DNA of 64,000 bases from Lodderomyces elongisporus (lineage: Eukaryota; Ascomycota; Pichiomycetes; Serinales; Debaryomycetaceae). The position numbers and the translations under genes were made by a program. Shown piece after piece: positions 10,986-21,331 of the stretch. The stretch is from NCBI RefSeq assembly GCF_030384665.1, contig NC_083677.1, positions 1,671,501 to 1,735,500 of the forward strand. The letters are read 5' to 3'. Under the pieces are notes generated by a model. It was not told the DNA's origin, did no database searches, and worked only from the letters and a program-made list of their open reading frames with translations. How positions within the stretch are numbered: the stretch's first letter is position 1; the number at the start of each line of letters is the position of its first letter.

Positions 10986-13968
10986 TCAGGATTGAGCAGG
11001 AGAAGGTAGTTGAGGTGATTAGACCAATATCAATAAACGCTATATTATTTATTTACTTACTTATTTGTTTTATAAGAGAATTAGTTAAAAAAAAGTTGAA
11101 AAGAAAGAGAGATAAACTTTTTTCCTGTCTCTGGTTTTACACATATTCTTATCTATATTTTTAAACAATAGCATGTTACAGTATTTTTACAATAGTAAGA
11201 ATATAAGGGTGAGTTCGATATGGATATGGTTATATACAGACTGTCCTTTTTTTAGTTGTATAGTTGAATTATATAAATAAATAAATAAATAAGAAGATAA
11301 AAAAAAAAAGGAAAGGTTAAATTATGATATAATTATATGCAGTACTATACTATACCAAAAGAAAGAAGATTAAGCTGTCAAAGTATATAAGTGAAGGTAT
11401 AGGAGAATAAAGCTACCAAACGTCATGAAGTATCTATATGGATTTCCGCTCTTTTTCGTCCACCTACTTCCTTCAAACTTCCGAATCTAGCAACTATTAG
11501 TGGTCCCCCACTCTCTCCTCCTTCCCCCCCCCCCCCCCGCCCCAAAGAAAGAAAAAAGAAAAAAAAAAAAAAAAAAGAAGTTGCCTTCACTTTGTATATG
11601 GATTTATGCAGGCATCATAGCAATCCCAATTTGTTAGTATTAGTATTCACTATGATATAATTCCATGTTTCTATCTTTTTCAACATTTTTTGTACAGTAC
11701 GAGTATGATTAGCAAAATGTTGTCTGATCAATACTAGAAAAAAAAAGAAGAATAAGAAGTAAATAAGAAAGGAGGTGTTGATTACAATAGAATGAAGCAA
11801 CTATATCGTATCAGACAACTAAAATTTCTGTAAATTTCTTTTTTTTTTTTTTTTTGTTCTACACCAAATTCCTCGATCGAGAAAATTGTTCTACTACTAC
11901 TACTAATACTACTACTGCTACTACTACTGCTATTCCCAACTGCATCAACATCGTGCACAATAGCATTAGCATTAGCATTAATATTAGTGAATGGCAATAG
12001 CAATAGCAATAGCAATAGCAATAGCAATGACAATCACAATTGCACATGAATGTACTATTGGAATTTAATACGAGATTAATAGACTATGAAAAAGTGAGAG
12101 AGTGAGAAAAAAATGAAATTTCAAGAGAATCACGATTATCTCAATTAGCAAACATTTGACAAGATTTCAATGTTTATTCTTACCAACACACACACACACA
12201 CCAACGCGTCATAGGTTTCGTAATAATTTTGTGTCTCGTGATTTCTATGGAGAGAAGAATGAAATGGAATAAAGAAGAGATTTGTTTACATATCTGTTGG
12301 TATTTGTTTTGTGGGCTAAATTCACATTTTGTCAATGTAAAAAAAAAAAGAGAAAAAAATTTGGGTAAGCATAAACTCCATCATAATTAGTGGATACACG
12401 TCAAAATTTTACTTACTGTTACTGTTAGTGTTACTGTTAGTGTTAGTGTTGTTGTTGTTTTGGAAATACAGCTCATAACGTTATATGGAAAGTAATACAA
12501 AAAAAACAAAAAAAAAAAGAATAAAGGAACAAAGGGTACTACTAGCTTTCTCTCTTTCTCTGTCACAACTACATATATATGTATATACAACTAGAAAGAT
12601 GAAATTGGTCGTGTAAAAGCTTGAAATTCAGTTGGTAGCGTCTTATTCACAGACACACTGACACAGAGACACAGAGACACAGAGACACAGAGTCTCCTTA
12701 ATTTTGATGCAATACTAAATTCCAACTATTCCTTTTAACTCCTAATGCATTCTTAACACCACTCTCTTCTTCTTTTCTTTTCTTTTTCTTTTTTTTTTAT
12801 TTTTGGGGGAGTTCCCTATTTAGTCTGGATCCGTGTCTAAAGTGGAAAAAAACACCTTTTGCTTTTGCTTCTGCTTCTGCTTTTGCTTCTGCTTTTGCTT
12901 CTGCTTCTGCTTTTGCCTCTTCTCTCTCTATGGTGGTGTATTATTGTCTATTGTTTATTGTTATTGTTGTTGTTGCAGAATTGCAGTAAACATTGCTTCA
13001 TCCTTAACATAATCTTCATTCCATTTCTTCTTTCTGTGTATTCTTCTTCTTCTTCGTCACAATCTCTCAAAACTAAAAAACACCCTTTCACAATTCTTAT
13101 CACCTATTATCCTTAGTATCTTCCATTTTTTCTTTCTTACTTTTTTTCTTACTTTCTTACTTTCATCCAACCATCACCAACTTTTTCTTTCTATTATATC
13201 TTTCACATACCACCAGAATCAGAGTATTTACTTTTGCTCTTGCCACAATTCAGGTTCACAAAACAAAAGGACTTTCTTTTCTTTCTTTCTTTCTTTTCAT
13301 AATCATAATAATACTATTAATAATAGATACCAGAACGGTTTAAGTTAAATAAAACCTTGGAGAAAGAATAAAGAATCAATATTAAGAAAATAGAAAATAG
13401 AAAAAGGTAGTAACCTCAGATCTTTAACCATCAATAAAGGCTGCTGCTAATACAGGCTAACACAGGCTAATACAGATTCATACAGATACATACAGATACA
13501 CAGTCAATCGCTATCCACTCTAAAAACAATTACCACCCAATTTTTTTTTACAACCAAAAAATTATAATTATCAATATTATTACATCCTTGGACAAATTAA
13601 GCAGTAATTACCATCACAATTACCGTTTTTACCTAAACCCCCTTTCCCCTTTCCCCGTTTCCCCTCCCTTGCCTTTGCCTTTGCCTTTGCCATTGCCTTT
13701 GCCTTTACCAGATCTCATCAGATTTTAGCAATTGCAGAGTAACTTGTTAAGGGAAACAGAATCTAAAATCCAACATTGAAATCCTACTTTAGTACCAAAT
13801 CACAACTACCACCACCACCACCACCAACATATATGGTGAGCTATTAGAATACACATCAGTCACTCGCTTATAAACCAACACTTGCACCAAAAAAGAACAA
13901 GTTAAATACAGAACAACTTTACATTACTTTACAAGAATCAAAGAGAATAAAAGAGAAACGTTAATACT
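10986..13968. other. 3.0-kb intergenic region rich in simple repeats
   Basis: It lies between AFG1 and the gene at 13969. It contains a C-homopolymer (about 11527-11540), ACT-triplet and CAATAG hexamer arrays (about 11891-12029), CAGAGACA repeats (about 12660-12690), a GCTTTT/GCTTCT array (about 12858-12916), TACAGATACA-type repeats (about 13450-13500) and a GCCTTT array (about 13670-13710). Small ORFs here are repeat translations. The pyrimidine-rich stretch before 13969 looks like a long 5' leader. No gene or RNA is recognised. Confidence 0.55.
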
Positions 13969-16854
13969 ATGTCGATTTCATCTGTGGGTAACGACCACAA
14001 CTTATATGACGTCCCCTTGAGTGGCAGAAAAATGGGCAAATGTTCCACCACCCCAAAGAGAGTATTATCCCTATCCTCATTAACCACTTTAAACGAAGTA
14101 TCATCAAACACAACAAATACTTCAGCAAAACAACAAACAAAAAACACAACTACTACTAGTAATACAAAAAGACCAGGCGACTACTATATCCAAAAAATAC
14201 ACTCTAAATCAGCCTTGAATCTACCCAAGAACCCACCACCACCATTACCTAATGCAACTGCAATCAGCCAGCAACTGCAACTGCAACTGCAACTGCAACT
14301 GCAACTGCAACTGCAACTGCAGCAACAGACCTTTAAAAATAATAGATTGTCACAAGATTCACTCATGTCGAATCAATCCTCCGTCTCAGACGACCACTCG
14401 TCAATCGTATCGTCACAGTTTGACACACCAGCCACAGACACAAGCTCAACTTTCCCAATACATAACGGATCAATGACAAAACTACCCTTTACTGTAGATA
14501 CCAGACACAGCTCCATGACATCAACATCAACTGGCGCACCATCCTTTATGGAAATGGAAAGCAAATTTACTATGCCATTGGGAATGACTTCGGGAATGAA
14601 TTCAGGAATGACTTCGGGAATGAATTCAGGAATGACTTCAGGAACACCAACAGTTGGAAAGACAAAAAACTCTATTCCAGTCAACACTAGACTGCAGCAG
14701 CAGCAACAACTGCAACACCACTTACAACAACTGCATCAACAACAACTGCAACCACTGAGTAACATAAATAACAAAAGTAGACCACCACCCCTGCTAAAGG
14801 CTGCATCCACTACAAATATTGCAAGACACGTTTCAACCCAACCAGTACAACAACACCAGCAACACCAACCAGTTCCAAAAACGAAAAGATCATACTCGGT
14901 CAATACCATGCCCACTTTAAACAGAACTACTTCTTCAGCTTCAACATCAAACCCATTAACATTATCAAGAACCAAGTCAAAATACCTCTCGTCGCAAGAA
15001 TCAAAAGAACGTAAACTATTGCGTAAAAAGAAGTACGAGGAAAACGACGATGACGAAGAACTCTTATCCAACGATTTGGACAACCTTATATTCAATGTAC
15101 CGGTGATCAAGAACCAAAACGAATTGTACTCTTTGACTAAAGGCAGTCAAAGCCAAAGTCAAATCCAAAGTCAACTCCAATTGCAAAATCAAGGCCAAGG
15201 TCTTGGTCAAGGTCAAGGTCAAAGAAAACTGAGTAGAAGTGGCTCTTCTTCGTCGAGCATAAACTTGAGCAGCTCAACTATACTTTCACGTAACGATTTA
15301 ATCAATGACCACAATGACAAGTACAATATAAGACCATGTCCATTACCAGGGAAATTGGGCTCAACATCAAGTATCCCACACTATATCAACACAAGCATCA
15401 ATGATGATAGTATATTGGAGGAAGAAGACGCAGATGAAGGAAGCGAATATGACGATACAACAATGACAATGACTACAGATGACTCCATTATTGCCAACAA
15501 CATTACTGAATTTTACAATCAAAGAAGTGCCTCAGTATCCAAACTCATCAAATTATCAAGAGAACAAAATGTGCTTTATAACCTCCCCTCCTTTATCAAA
15601 TCGCAATCCTCATTGGACGATTTACATCTCATTTCTCCCGAAAAACTCAATTTCCTCGACCAAACAAGACCCATTAATTTACCCCCAAAATCACCTTCAG
15701 ACAAGAATAAACACAACAAGCAGTTTTCTTCAGCCATTGATATGTTCCAAGTTTCAATGCAAAACGAAAATGATTCCAGAATGAAGATAGAACAATTAAA
15801 GTCAACACAATCACAAGAATGGATCAATTTGGTTGATTCGTTTATGCAATTGGACAATAAGCAATTCAACAAAAAGTTCACTGCTGAAAAAAACAAGATT
15901 AGAAAGCTTGCTTGGGACTGTAACATTCCACAAACGCATTGCTTTAAATTCTTACTAAAGATTCTTTCAAACAATTACTCATCACAAGATTCACTAAACA
16001 CTATTTGCAACTCATTTGAACTATTTGATCAAAAGTTGAAAACATTGAGTCCGGTAATGAAGCAAAATAAAGACCATGAATTTAACAAGATTGTTGAGAA
16101 AATGAAGATGCAACCTTTGGTGAAACACTCTGGTGTTGACCATAACGAGTTCAAATCTAAATTGATGCATTTGTTATACATCAAAAGTATAAGTGAATCT
16201 GGACTTGCTGAAAAAGATTACCTAATGATAACCATATTGTTGTGCTTGTTTCCTCAAGAGACTAATGTTGACTTGTATTGCTTGCTTGAATTAGTGCAAC
16301 ATGAGGTTTTGGATGCAAAATTCTCACAGCAAAAACTAGGAACAGGAAAAAGTTCAACCTCATCAAGTGTAGTTGTTGAGGAGACTAAAAATATCACTTT
16401 GACGCATTTGCTCTTGTTGATTTTGAAATTCAATGACTGTCAAAAATTGTCAGCCTCGGCAATGCACCAGCAATCACAGCCGCAACAACAACAGCAACAG
16501 CAACAGCAACAAGTGAAATCACTGACACCTGTTTCAAGTCCAAATCCACAAAACGATGTCTCTGCCGGTAATGACACTGTTGTTGGTGCAAGTCTTGAGG
16601 TTGTAATGAAACTCATTACACTTCTTGTGGTCAATTCACAGAGCTTAAAAACTAGGGAAAAGAACAATTTGAAATTGTTGAAACTGTTTAACAAGACTGT
16701 GTTTGTTAATTACCATCTTGGATGGAACTCATTCGAAGAGTTAACAAAGAGCGATGGCCAGAGTAACGAAGGGATAAGGATTAATTATTGTGCTGATCAA
16801 CTGGCCAATTTGGATAAATTTATAAAGAGATGGTGTCATCATCATTTTGGTTGA
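13969..16854 (+). CDS. Large low-complexity protein, probably Sbe2/Sbe22-like (cell-wall/bud growth)
   Basis: A 961-residue protein. Residues 1-500 are Ser/Thr/Gln/Asn-rich and disordered, including a Gln-Ser dipeptide array (102-117), an eight-residue GMTSGMNS tandem (about 205-225), poly-Gln tracts and Gln-Gly repeats. The C-terminal 380 residues look folded: VLYNLPSFIKSQSSLDDL, then NLPPKSP-KNKHNKQ, then a helical region with EWINLVDSFMQL and KIRKLAWDCNIPQTHCFKFLLKIL. The LPPK-KH motif followed by an R-L-W-x-IP segment resembles the degenerate TBC-like C-terminus of Sbe2/Sbe22, yeast proteins needed for bud cell-wall delivery. I could not align it in full, so this is tentative. A poly-Gln run also interrupts the folded part (about 845-855). 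Confidence 0.5.
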   Translation: MSISSVGNDHNLYDVPLSGRKMGKCSTTPKRVLSLSSLTTLNEVSSNTTNTSAKQQTKNTTTTSNTKRPGDYYIQKIHSKSALNLPKNPPPPLPNATAISQQLQLQLQLQLQLQLQLQQQTFKNNRLSQDSLMSNQSSVSDDHSSIVSSQFDTPATDTSSTFPIHNGSMTKLPFTVDTRHSSMTSTSTGAPSFMEMESKFTMPLGMTSGMNSGMTSGMNSGMTSGTPTVGKTKNSIPVNTRLQQQQQLQHHLQQLHQQQLQPLSNINNKSRPPPLLKAASTTNIARHVSTQPVQQHQQHQPVPKTKRSYSVNTMPTLNRTTSSASTSNPLTLSRTKSKYLSSQESKERKLLRKKKYEENDDDEELLSNDLDNLIFNVPVIKNQNELYSLTKGSQSQSQIQSQLQLQNQGQGLGQGQGQRKLSRSGSSSSSINLSSSTILSRNDLINDHNDKYNIRPCPLPGKLGSTSSIPHYINTSINDDSILEEEDADEGSEYDDTTMTMTTDDSIIANNITEFYNQRSASVSKLIKLSREQNVLYNLPSFIKSQSSLDDLHLISPEKLNFLDQTRPINLPPKSPSDKNKHNKQFSSAIDMFQVSMQNENDSRMKIEQLKSTQSQEWINLVDSFMQLDNKQFNKKFTAEKNKIRKLAWDCNIPQTHCFKFLLKILSNNYSSQDSLNTICNSFELFDQKLKTLSPVMKQNKDHEFNKIVEKMKMQPLVKHSGVDHNEFKSKLMHLLYIKSISESGLAEKDYLMITILLCLFPQETNVDLYCLLELVQHEVLDAKFSQQKLGTGKSSTSSSVVVEETKNITLTHLLLLILKFNDCQKLSASAMHQQSQPQQQQQQQQQQVKSLTPVSSPNPQNDVSAGNDTVVGASLEVVMKLITLLVVNSQSLKTREKNNLKLLKLFNKTVFVNYHLGWNSFEELTKSDGQSNEGIRINYCADQLANLDKFIKRWCHHHFG
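14272..14319 (+). repeat. (CAACTG)8 coding hexanucleotide array
   Basis: Eight perfect CAACTG units in frame with the 13969 gene (codons 102-117). With CTG read as serine this encodes (Gln-Ser)8 rather than (Gln-Leu)8. Confidence 0.9.
14581..14643 (+). repeat. 24-bp coding tandem repeat
   Basis: The unit ggaatgacttcgggaatgaattca (24 bp; itself two related 12-mers) is repeated two and a half times and encodes GMTSGMNS. Third-base variation is minimal, suggesting recent expansion. Confidence 0.85.
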
Positions 16855-17159
16855 ATATAGAGGTTTCGTATATCATTCATTTGTTTATTAGTTTATTAGT
16901 TTATTTGTTTGTTTGTTTCTTTTATTTAACAATTTTATCAATACATATACATTTTGCATTTTTTCTTTTATTCATCTTTTGTAAAAAAAAATTTTGGAAG
17001 AACAAAATACAAAAGGAGGAGTGCCTATAAACATTATAATTGTTTTATAGCTTATTCATATTGACAAGCTAAAATCCATTTTCTGCTCTAGAGTTCTTGA
17101 AAACTGTAAGAGAGAGAATATTGAAAAGCAAAAAAAATAAAAGTTGATGCAAAAAAAAT
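16855..17159. other. Short 3' intergenic region
   Basis: It holds TTTATTTG-type repeats and A-runs after the 13969 gene and runs up to the tRNA. Nothing else is recognised. Confidence 0.55.
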
Positions 17160-17231
17160 CTCCCAGACAGGGAATTGAACCCTGGTCTACCACGCGACAA
17201 GCGGTAATTCTAGCCACTAAACTATCTGGGA
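17160..17231 (-). tRNA. tRNA-Asp (anticodon GTC)
   Basis: A 72-nt intronless cloverleaf on the minus strand. The acceptor stem pairs TCCCAGA with TCTGGGA, with a discriminator G. The A box is in the D-arm (TAGTTTAGTGGCTAGAAT). The anticodon stem-loop ACCGC-TTGTCGC-GTGGT contains GTC, and the B box is GGTTCAATTCC. The anticodon loop matches yeast tRNA-Asp. No CCA is encoded, as expected in eukaryotes. Confidence 0.96.
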
Positions 17232-17680
17232 CGCTTTTGTGATTGACACATACACATTGTTGGTGTAGTAAAATCTGCTTAAACCTTTCACTATTGAAGA
17301 AATTTGTATTACTATCTATCAGTCAAGAATTGGTCTGCAATGTGACAAAAGTTGGTACATATATATGCTGTATGTATGGTTAGAGTTAACTACCACTTAC
17401 TATTCTATAACCATATTCTTTAAAGCTACTCAAAAGAAGATGATACAAAAAAATTCCCTCATTTTTAAGATTTCTCTCTTATTTCTTTAATTTTTTTTTA
17501 ATTTTCGCTTGGAGTTGACCCAAAAAAAATTTGAAAAACATCACCATACATCCCGTCAGGTATGATGTTCAAAGTTGACCTAAATGCATTTCCATTTTTC
17601 AACTATACTATTTTATAAAACTAATATACCATCTAAGCCTACTCAATTTTTTCCTTTTTTTTTTTTTTTAAAAAAAAGTT
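17232..17680. other. Intergenic region between tRNA-Asp and SYF1
   Basis: AT-rich, with two GTTGACC-containing direct repeats (about 17514 and 17574) and a poly-T/poly-A block just after the SYF1 stop. No continuation of the SYF1 HAT-repeat coding sequence is seen in any frame. Confidence 0.5.
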
Positions 17681-19603
17681 TCATCGAATTTGTTCATTCT
17701 CAAACCTTTCTTTTATATCCTTTACTCGCTCTACATTGTTGATGAATTTCAACTTTGTCATATAGATCCTCCAAATCTCCTGCCTTATCAAGCTGTCGTT
17801 GAAAATCAACAACGCACGCTCATATATGCTTAGCGACTTGTCTGTTTGTTTATGAGTCTCCAAAAACAGAGCATATTGCATCATGTCCTTTGCTGAAGCA
17901 ATTTTGAGTTTAATCATTTGTTCAAAAGCTTCGATTACTTGATTAATGTATCGTAAATTCATCAAACCACTGTCTTTTTCATTGCTACCTTCTTCTCTAT
18001 TTCCACTATCAACGCCAGCATCATCATCATCATTATCGTAATCAATAAACGATTCAAGTAAATCAATAAAAAAGCTCCACAACTTTTTTGACTTTGTAAT
18101 TCGTTTCCCAACCGTTATCGACGAATCGAAATAACTAATTGGTTCCTTCTCTTCTTTGTACATTATATCGCTCAATACTTGTATCGCTTGCTCTTCTCTG
18201 AAAAAATCACTACTCAATCTGAGCTCACTCCAATATATGTACAAATCAGCAAGTTCATCCGGATGCGGGAATTGTGACTGAACTGCTTTGCTAATAATTA
18301 GATCAGCAGTTCTAAAGTCACCCGAAGAGGAATAGATCTGGGCATACATTTTCCAAATGTCCGATAATTTGTGTTTGCAGTTGCCGGGGATCTTTAATGG
18401 ATTGATAGATTTTATAGCTTCAGCAATAGTTTTAATCTTTTCACTTAGTTGTTCTTGTTTATTATAAATCTCAATTCTCGTGAACCAAAAATCGACATTA
18501 TTGGTATCTTGTCGTAGTTGCACATCATTAACATATAGCTTTCGACTGTTTAGCAAAGTTTCATACTCATCAAGCAGCTTCGAAAGCAATTTCGAGTTGG
18601 TTTTGGACTCAACAGCAAAAAGTTTTTCAAGCCGTGTTTCCTCATATTCTGCATATTCGTTAAACACATCTTTAAACTCTTCTATTGTGTTGCACTCCTT
18701 AACAAGCTCGGAATAAGCTTTCACCACTTTTTCCTCATTTTGCTGGTTGTTTGTTTTTAAAAACTGGATTAGCTTTAGTTTCAAGTTTATAGATTGCTCT
18801 GGATATTTTTGTAAAAATTTGTTGATCAATTTATTAAAGTCCTTTTCCTGTGTTTTACTATTTTTTTCGCTTGATATAAGAAAGTCCAAATATTCAAATA
18901 CTAATTCAATCTTCAGTTTGGGCAATTTCGCATGGACGTACTCATTTGAGTTTACTATTGTTGAATACAATCTTGCAACATTTTTCACGTCGCCAAACTC
19001 TTTTAATTTATCAATAAATTCAAGCACATTCATTGACAATGATTTATTTCGCGAGTCAGCAACATTTTGTTGATGATCATTTACTGTTCCTTTGAGTATC
19101 CTTGGGTCAATGTATTTCATATATCGCAAGTATATATCAATACCAGCTACACCTCCAATTGTATTTGCAAATTGTAAGAAATACGGCCAGACCTTACCGT
19201 GCTCTTCGATTGGCAAGTTTTGCAAGCACTGGTTGAATTTTCGTCGTATATAAGTTACTTTATCAATATAATTCTCCAATAGACACTCAATAATTATTTG
19301 CCAATGACCATATGATTTGGGTAAAGCATCAACACATTGGTCAAAGATGGAGAATTGGTCTGCCGTAGATAAAAGCGCAAGATTATCCTGATTAGTGATA
19401 AGTTCAAGGTATAGGGTCCATAGCAGTTTATCATTGGGTAGTGCCTCGACAGCTCTGTTTATAATAAATATTCGAGATGCAAATGGTCCATCTTGATTAA
19501 TTTTGAAGTTGTAGTATGAATGCCATGTCTCAGAATTTTGATTATCCTTTGCAAGTTGCTCTTCAAACGAGATATCTTTATCACTTAGCAAACCATCCAA
19601 CAT
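17681..19603 (-). CDS. SYF1: Pre-mRNA splicing factor Syf1 (HAT-repeat protein, NineTeen complex)
   Basis: Syf1 is a HAT-repeat scaffold of the Prp19-associated (NTC) complex of the spliceosome. The 640-residue protein is built of HAT repeats: FEEQLAKDNQNSETWHSYYNF, RAVEALPNDKLLWTLYLEL, then YIRRKFNQCLQNLPIEEHGKVWPYFLQF. Further on, the DELADLYIYWSELRL and SKKLWSFFIDLLESF segments are characteristic of Syf1/XAB2 rather than Clf1. The start is the ATG at 19601-19603. It is markedly shorter than S. cerevisiae Syf1 (859 residues): it stops after the repeat YERALLIFNDSLIRQEIWRIYMTKL, and the usual distal HAT repeats are absent. An acidic Asp-rich linker lies near residues 525-535. It is divergent from VMA8. 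Confidence 0.88.
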   Translation of the reverse strand: MLDGLLSDKDISFEEQLAKDNQNSETWHSYYNFKINQDGPFASRIFIINRAVEALPNDKLLWTLYLELITNQDNLALLSTADQFSIFDQCVDALPKSYGHWQIIIECLLENYIDKVTYIRRKFNQCLQNLPIEEHGKVWPYFLQFANTIGGVAGIDIYLRYMKYIDPRILKGTVNDHQQNVADSRNKSLSMNVLEFIDKLKEFGDVKNVARLYSTIVNSNEYVHAKLPKLKIELVFEYLDFLISSEKNSKTQEKDFNKLINKFLQKYPEQSINLKLKLIQFLKTNNQQNEEKVVKAYSELVKECNTIEEFKDVFNEYAEYEETRLEKLFAVESKTNSKLLSKLLDEYETLLNSRKLYVNDVQLRQDTNNVDFWFTRIEIYNKQEQLSEKIKTIAEAIKSINPLKIPGNCKHKLSDIWKMYAQIYSSSGDFRTADLIISKAVQSQFPHPDELADLYIYWSELRLSSDFFREEQAIQVLSDIMYKEEKEPISYFDSSITVGKRITKSKKLWSFFIDLLESFIDYDNDDDDAGVDSGNREEGSNEKDSGLMNLRYINQVIEAFEQMIKLKIASAKDMMQYALFLETHKQTDKSLSIYERALLIFNDSLIRQEIWRIYMTKLKFINNVERVKDIKERFENEQIR

Positions 19604-20232
19604 TAATTGTTTGTAACTCGCCGTTTTCCTTAGTTCCTTGCTGCTTGTTGCTTGATTATTACGGTAATCCTTGGTGATTGTACTTTTATATTATTTATCT
19701 TTGTCTTTTTTTTGTATTACTATTCTCTTCAAAATTTTGCAACAGGATGTTTTTAAAAAAAACCACATCCCTTTTTTTTTTTTTTTTTTTTTTTCGGTTT
19801 TCTCCTTCTTCTCGTTTGGCCTTAATCTGATTCTTTTAGTCGCGGCGGGAATTTGGTGAAGCAAACGAAGAACGGAAAAAAAATGAAACAACAGAAAAAA
19901 GGAAAGCAAAGAGAGACGCAATTACATTGATAACGAGCGTGTGTTGAACGAAACTCTTTTTTTTTTGAAACTCTTGTTCAATTATCCATTCAAACCACTG
20001 TTATTTACCAACACATATAAGTACGCTTACAAATTTACACAATCCAAACCTAAACCCAACCCCCTTCTTTCTCACTTCCTTCTTAGTCTATTCCTTTTTT
20101 TGTTCATTTTCTTTTTTTAATTTTCCCCTTTGCTTAGCCAATTCCTCACTTTTTTCATTTTATTTTTCATTATTAATATTATTAATATTGTTGTCATTCA
20201 CTTGTTGATATATAGAATCACACACACATAAG
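19604..20232. other. Divergent promoter region SYF1/VMA8
   Basis: It contains a 22-T run (about 19772-19793), pyrimidine-rich leader sequence and a TATTAATATTATTAATATTG block (about 20169-20190) before VMA8. No gene is seen. Confidence 0.5.
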
Positions 20233-21033
20233 ATGTCTGGAGCTGGAAATCGTGAACAGGTGTTCCCCACACGTATGACACTTGGTGTTATGAAAACAAA
20301 ACTAAAAGGTGCACAACAGGGCCATTCGTTGTTGAAGAGAAAATCCGAGGCATTGACCAAGAGATTTAGAGATATTACACAGAGGATAGATGATGCCAAA
20401 ACCAAGATGGGCCGAGTGATGCAGACTGCTGCTTTCTCGCTTGCCGAAGTGTCATATGCTACAGGTGATAACATTGGATACCAAGTTCAAGAATCTGTAC
20501 AAAAAGCTCGTTTCACAGTGCAGGCCAAGCAGGAAAACGTTTCCGGTGTTTACTTGCCTACTTTTGATAGTCATATTAACGAGGATATCAATGACTTTAA
20601 ATTGACTGGATTGGGTCGTGGTGGACAACAGATTCAAAAGGCGAAAATGGTGTACACGAGAGCAGTGGAGACTTTGGTTGAGTTGGCTTCGTTGCAAACT
20701 GCATTTATTATCTTGGACGAGGTTATCAAGGTGACCAATAGAAGAGTTAATGCAATTGAGCATGTGATTATCCCCAGAACCGAAAACACCATTGCTTATA
20801 TCAACTCAGAGTTGGATGAATTGGACAGAGAAGAGTTTTATAGGTTGAAGAAAGTGCAGGAGAAGAAACAGGAGGCAGCAGCGGCAGCCGAGGCGGAGGA
20901 TAAATTGGCATTGGCTGAGGCCGAAGGTGACACTGATGTCGGTGGAGTGACACGTAATGCAGAGAAGTTGGACATCAAGGCCGATGCAAAAAGTACAGTT
21001 TTGGAAGAGACCGAAGACGATGTTATTTTTTAG
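20233..21033 (+). CDS. VMA8: V-type H+-ATPase V1 subunit D (Vma8)
   Basis: The central-stalk subunit of the vacuolar proton pump, coupling ATP hydrolysis in V1 to rotor movement. The 266-residue protein begins [20 protein letters not shown] and continues [21 protein letters not shown], with ITGLGRGG-like ([17 protein letters not shown]), [32 protein letters not shown] and [11 protein letters not shown] segments. These form the long antiparallel coiled coil of the family, ending in an Ala/Glu-rich helix and acidic tail. Length is close to the S. cerevisiae protein (256). Intronless. It is convergent with the reductase gene at 21332. Confidence 0.98.
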   Translation: MSGAGNREQVFPTRMTLGVMKTKLKGAQQGHSLLKRKSEALTKRFRDITQRIDDAKTKMGRVMQTAAFSLAEVSYATGDNIGYQVQESVQKARFTVQAKQENVSGVYLPTFDSHINEDINDFKLTGLGRGGQQIQKAKMVYTRAVETLVELASLQTAFIILDEVIKVTNRRVNAIEHVIIPRTENTIAYINSELDELDREEFYRLKKVQEKKQEAAAAAEAEDKLALAEAEGDTDVGGVTRNAEKLDIKADAKSTVLEETEDDVIF

Positions 21034-21171
21034 TTCTCCTTTAGCAATTAAACTCTAGAAAAAAAGAAAATGAGATGATTCTATTAGTTAATTCTACTGG
21101 TCAAATGTATCTTGATTCTATCATGTTTCTACTTTATGTACATCTTTATTTAATTATAGTTCTACTTTGAT

Positions 21172-21282
21172 TTTATTTTTAAAGGTCTATTTTTAAAGGT
21201 CTATTTTTAAGTCTATTTTTGAGTCTATTTTTAAGTCTATTTTTGAGTTTATTTTTAAAAGGTCTATTTGAAAAGTCTATTT
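21172..21282. repeat. Degenerate ATTTTT-AAG/GAG-TCT tandem array between convergent genes
   Basis: Eight to nine copies of a 12-15 bp unit (atttttaagtct, with variants atttttgagtct and atttttaaaggtct) fill most of the 298-bp gap between VMA8 and the reductase gene. On the plus strand it is U-rich, on the minus strand A-rich. It may carry 3'-end-processing signals for both transcripts; this is inference. Confidence 0.75.
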
Positions 21283-21331
21283 TGGATTCTATTAATAACA
21301 AAGGAAAGAAAAGAGGGGGGATTGTAGTTGC

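Noticed and set aside
11782..12047. Overlapping minus-strand ORFs over ACT and CAATAG repeats
   Set aside because: Pure microsatellite translations.
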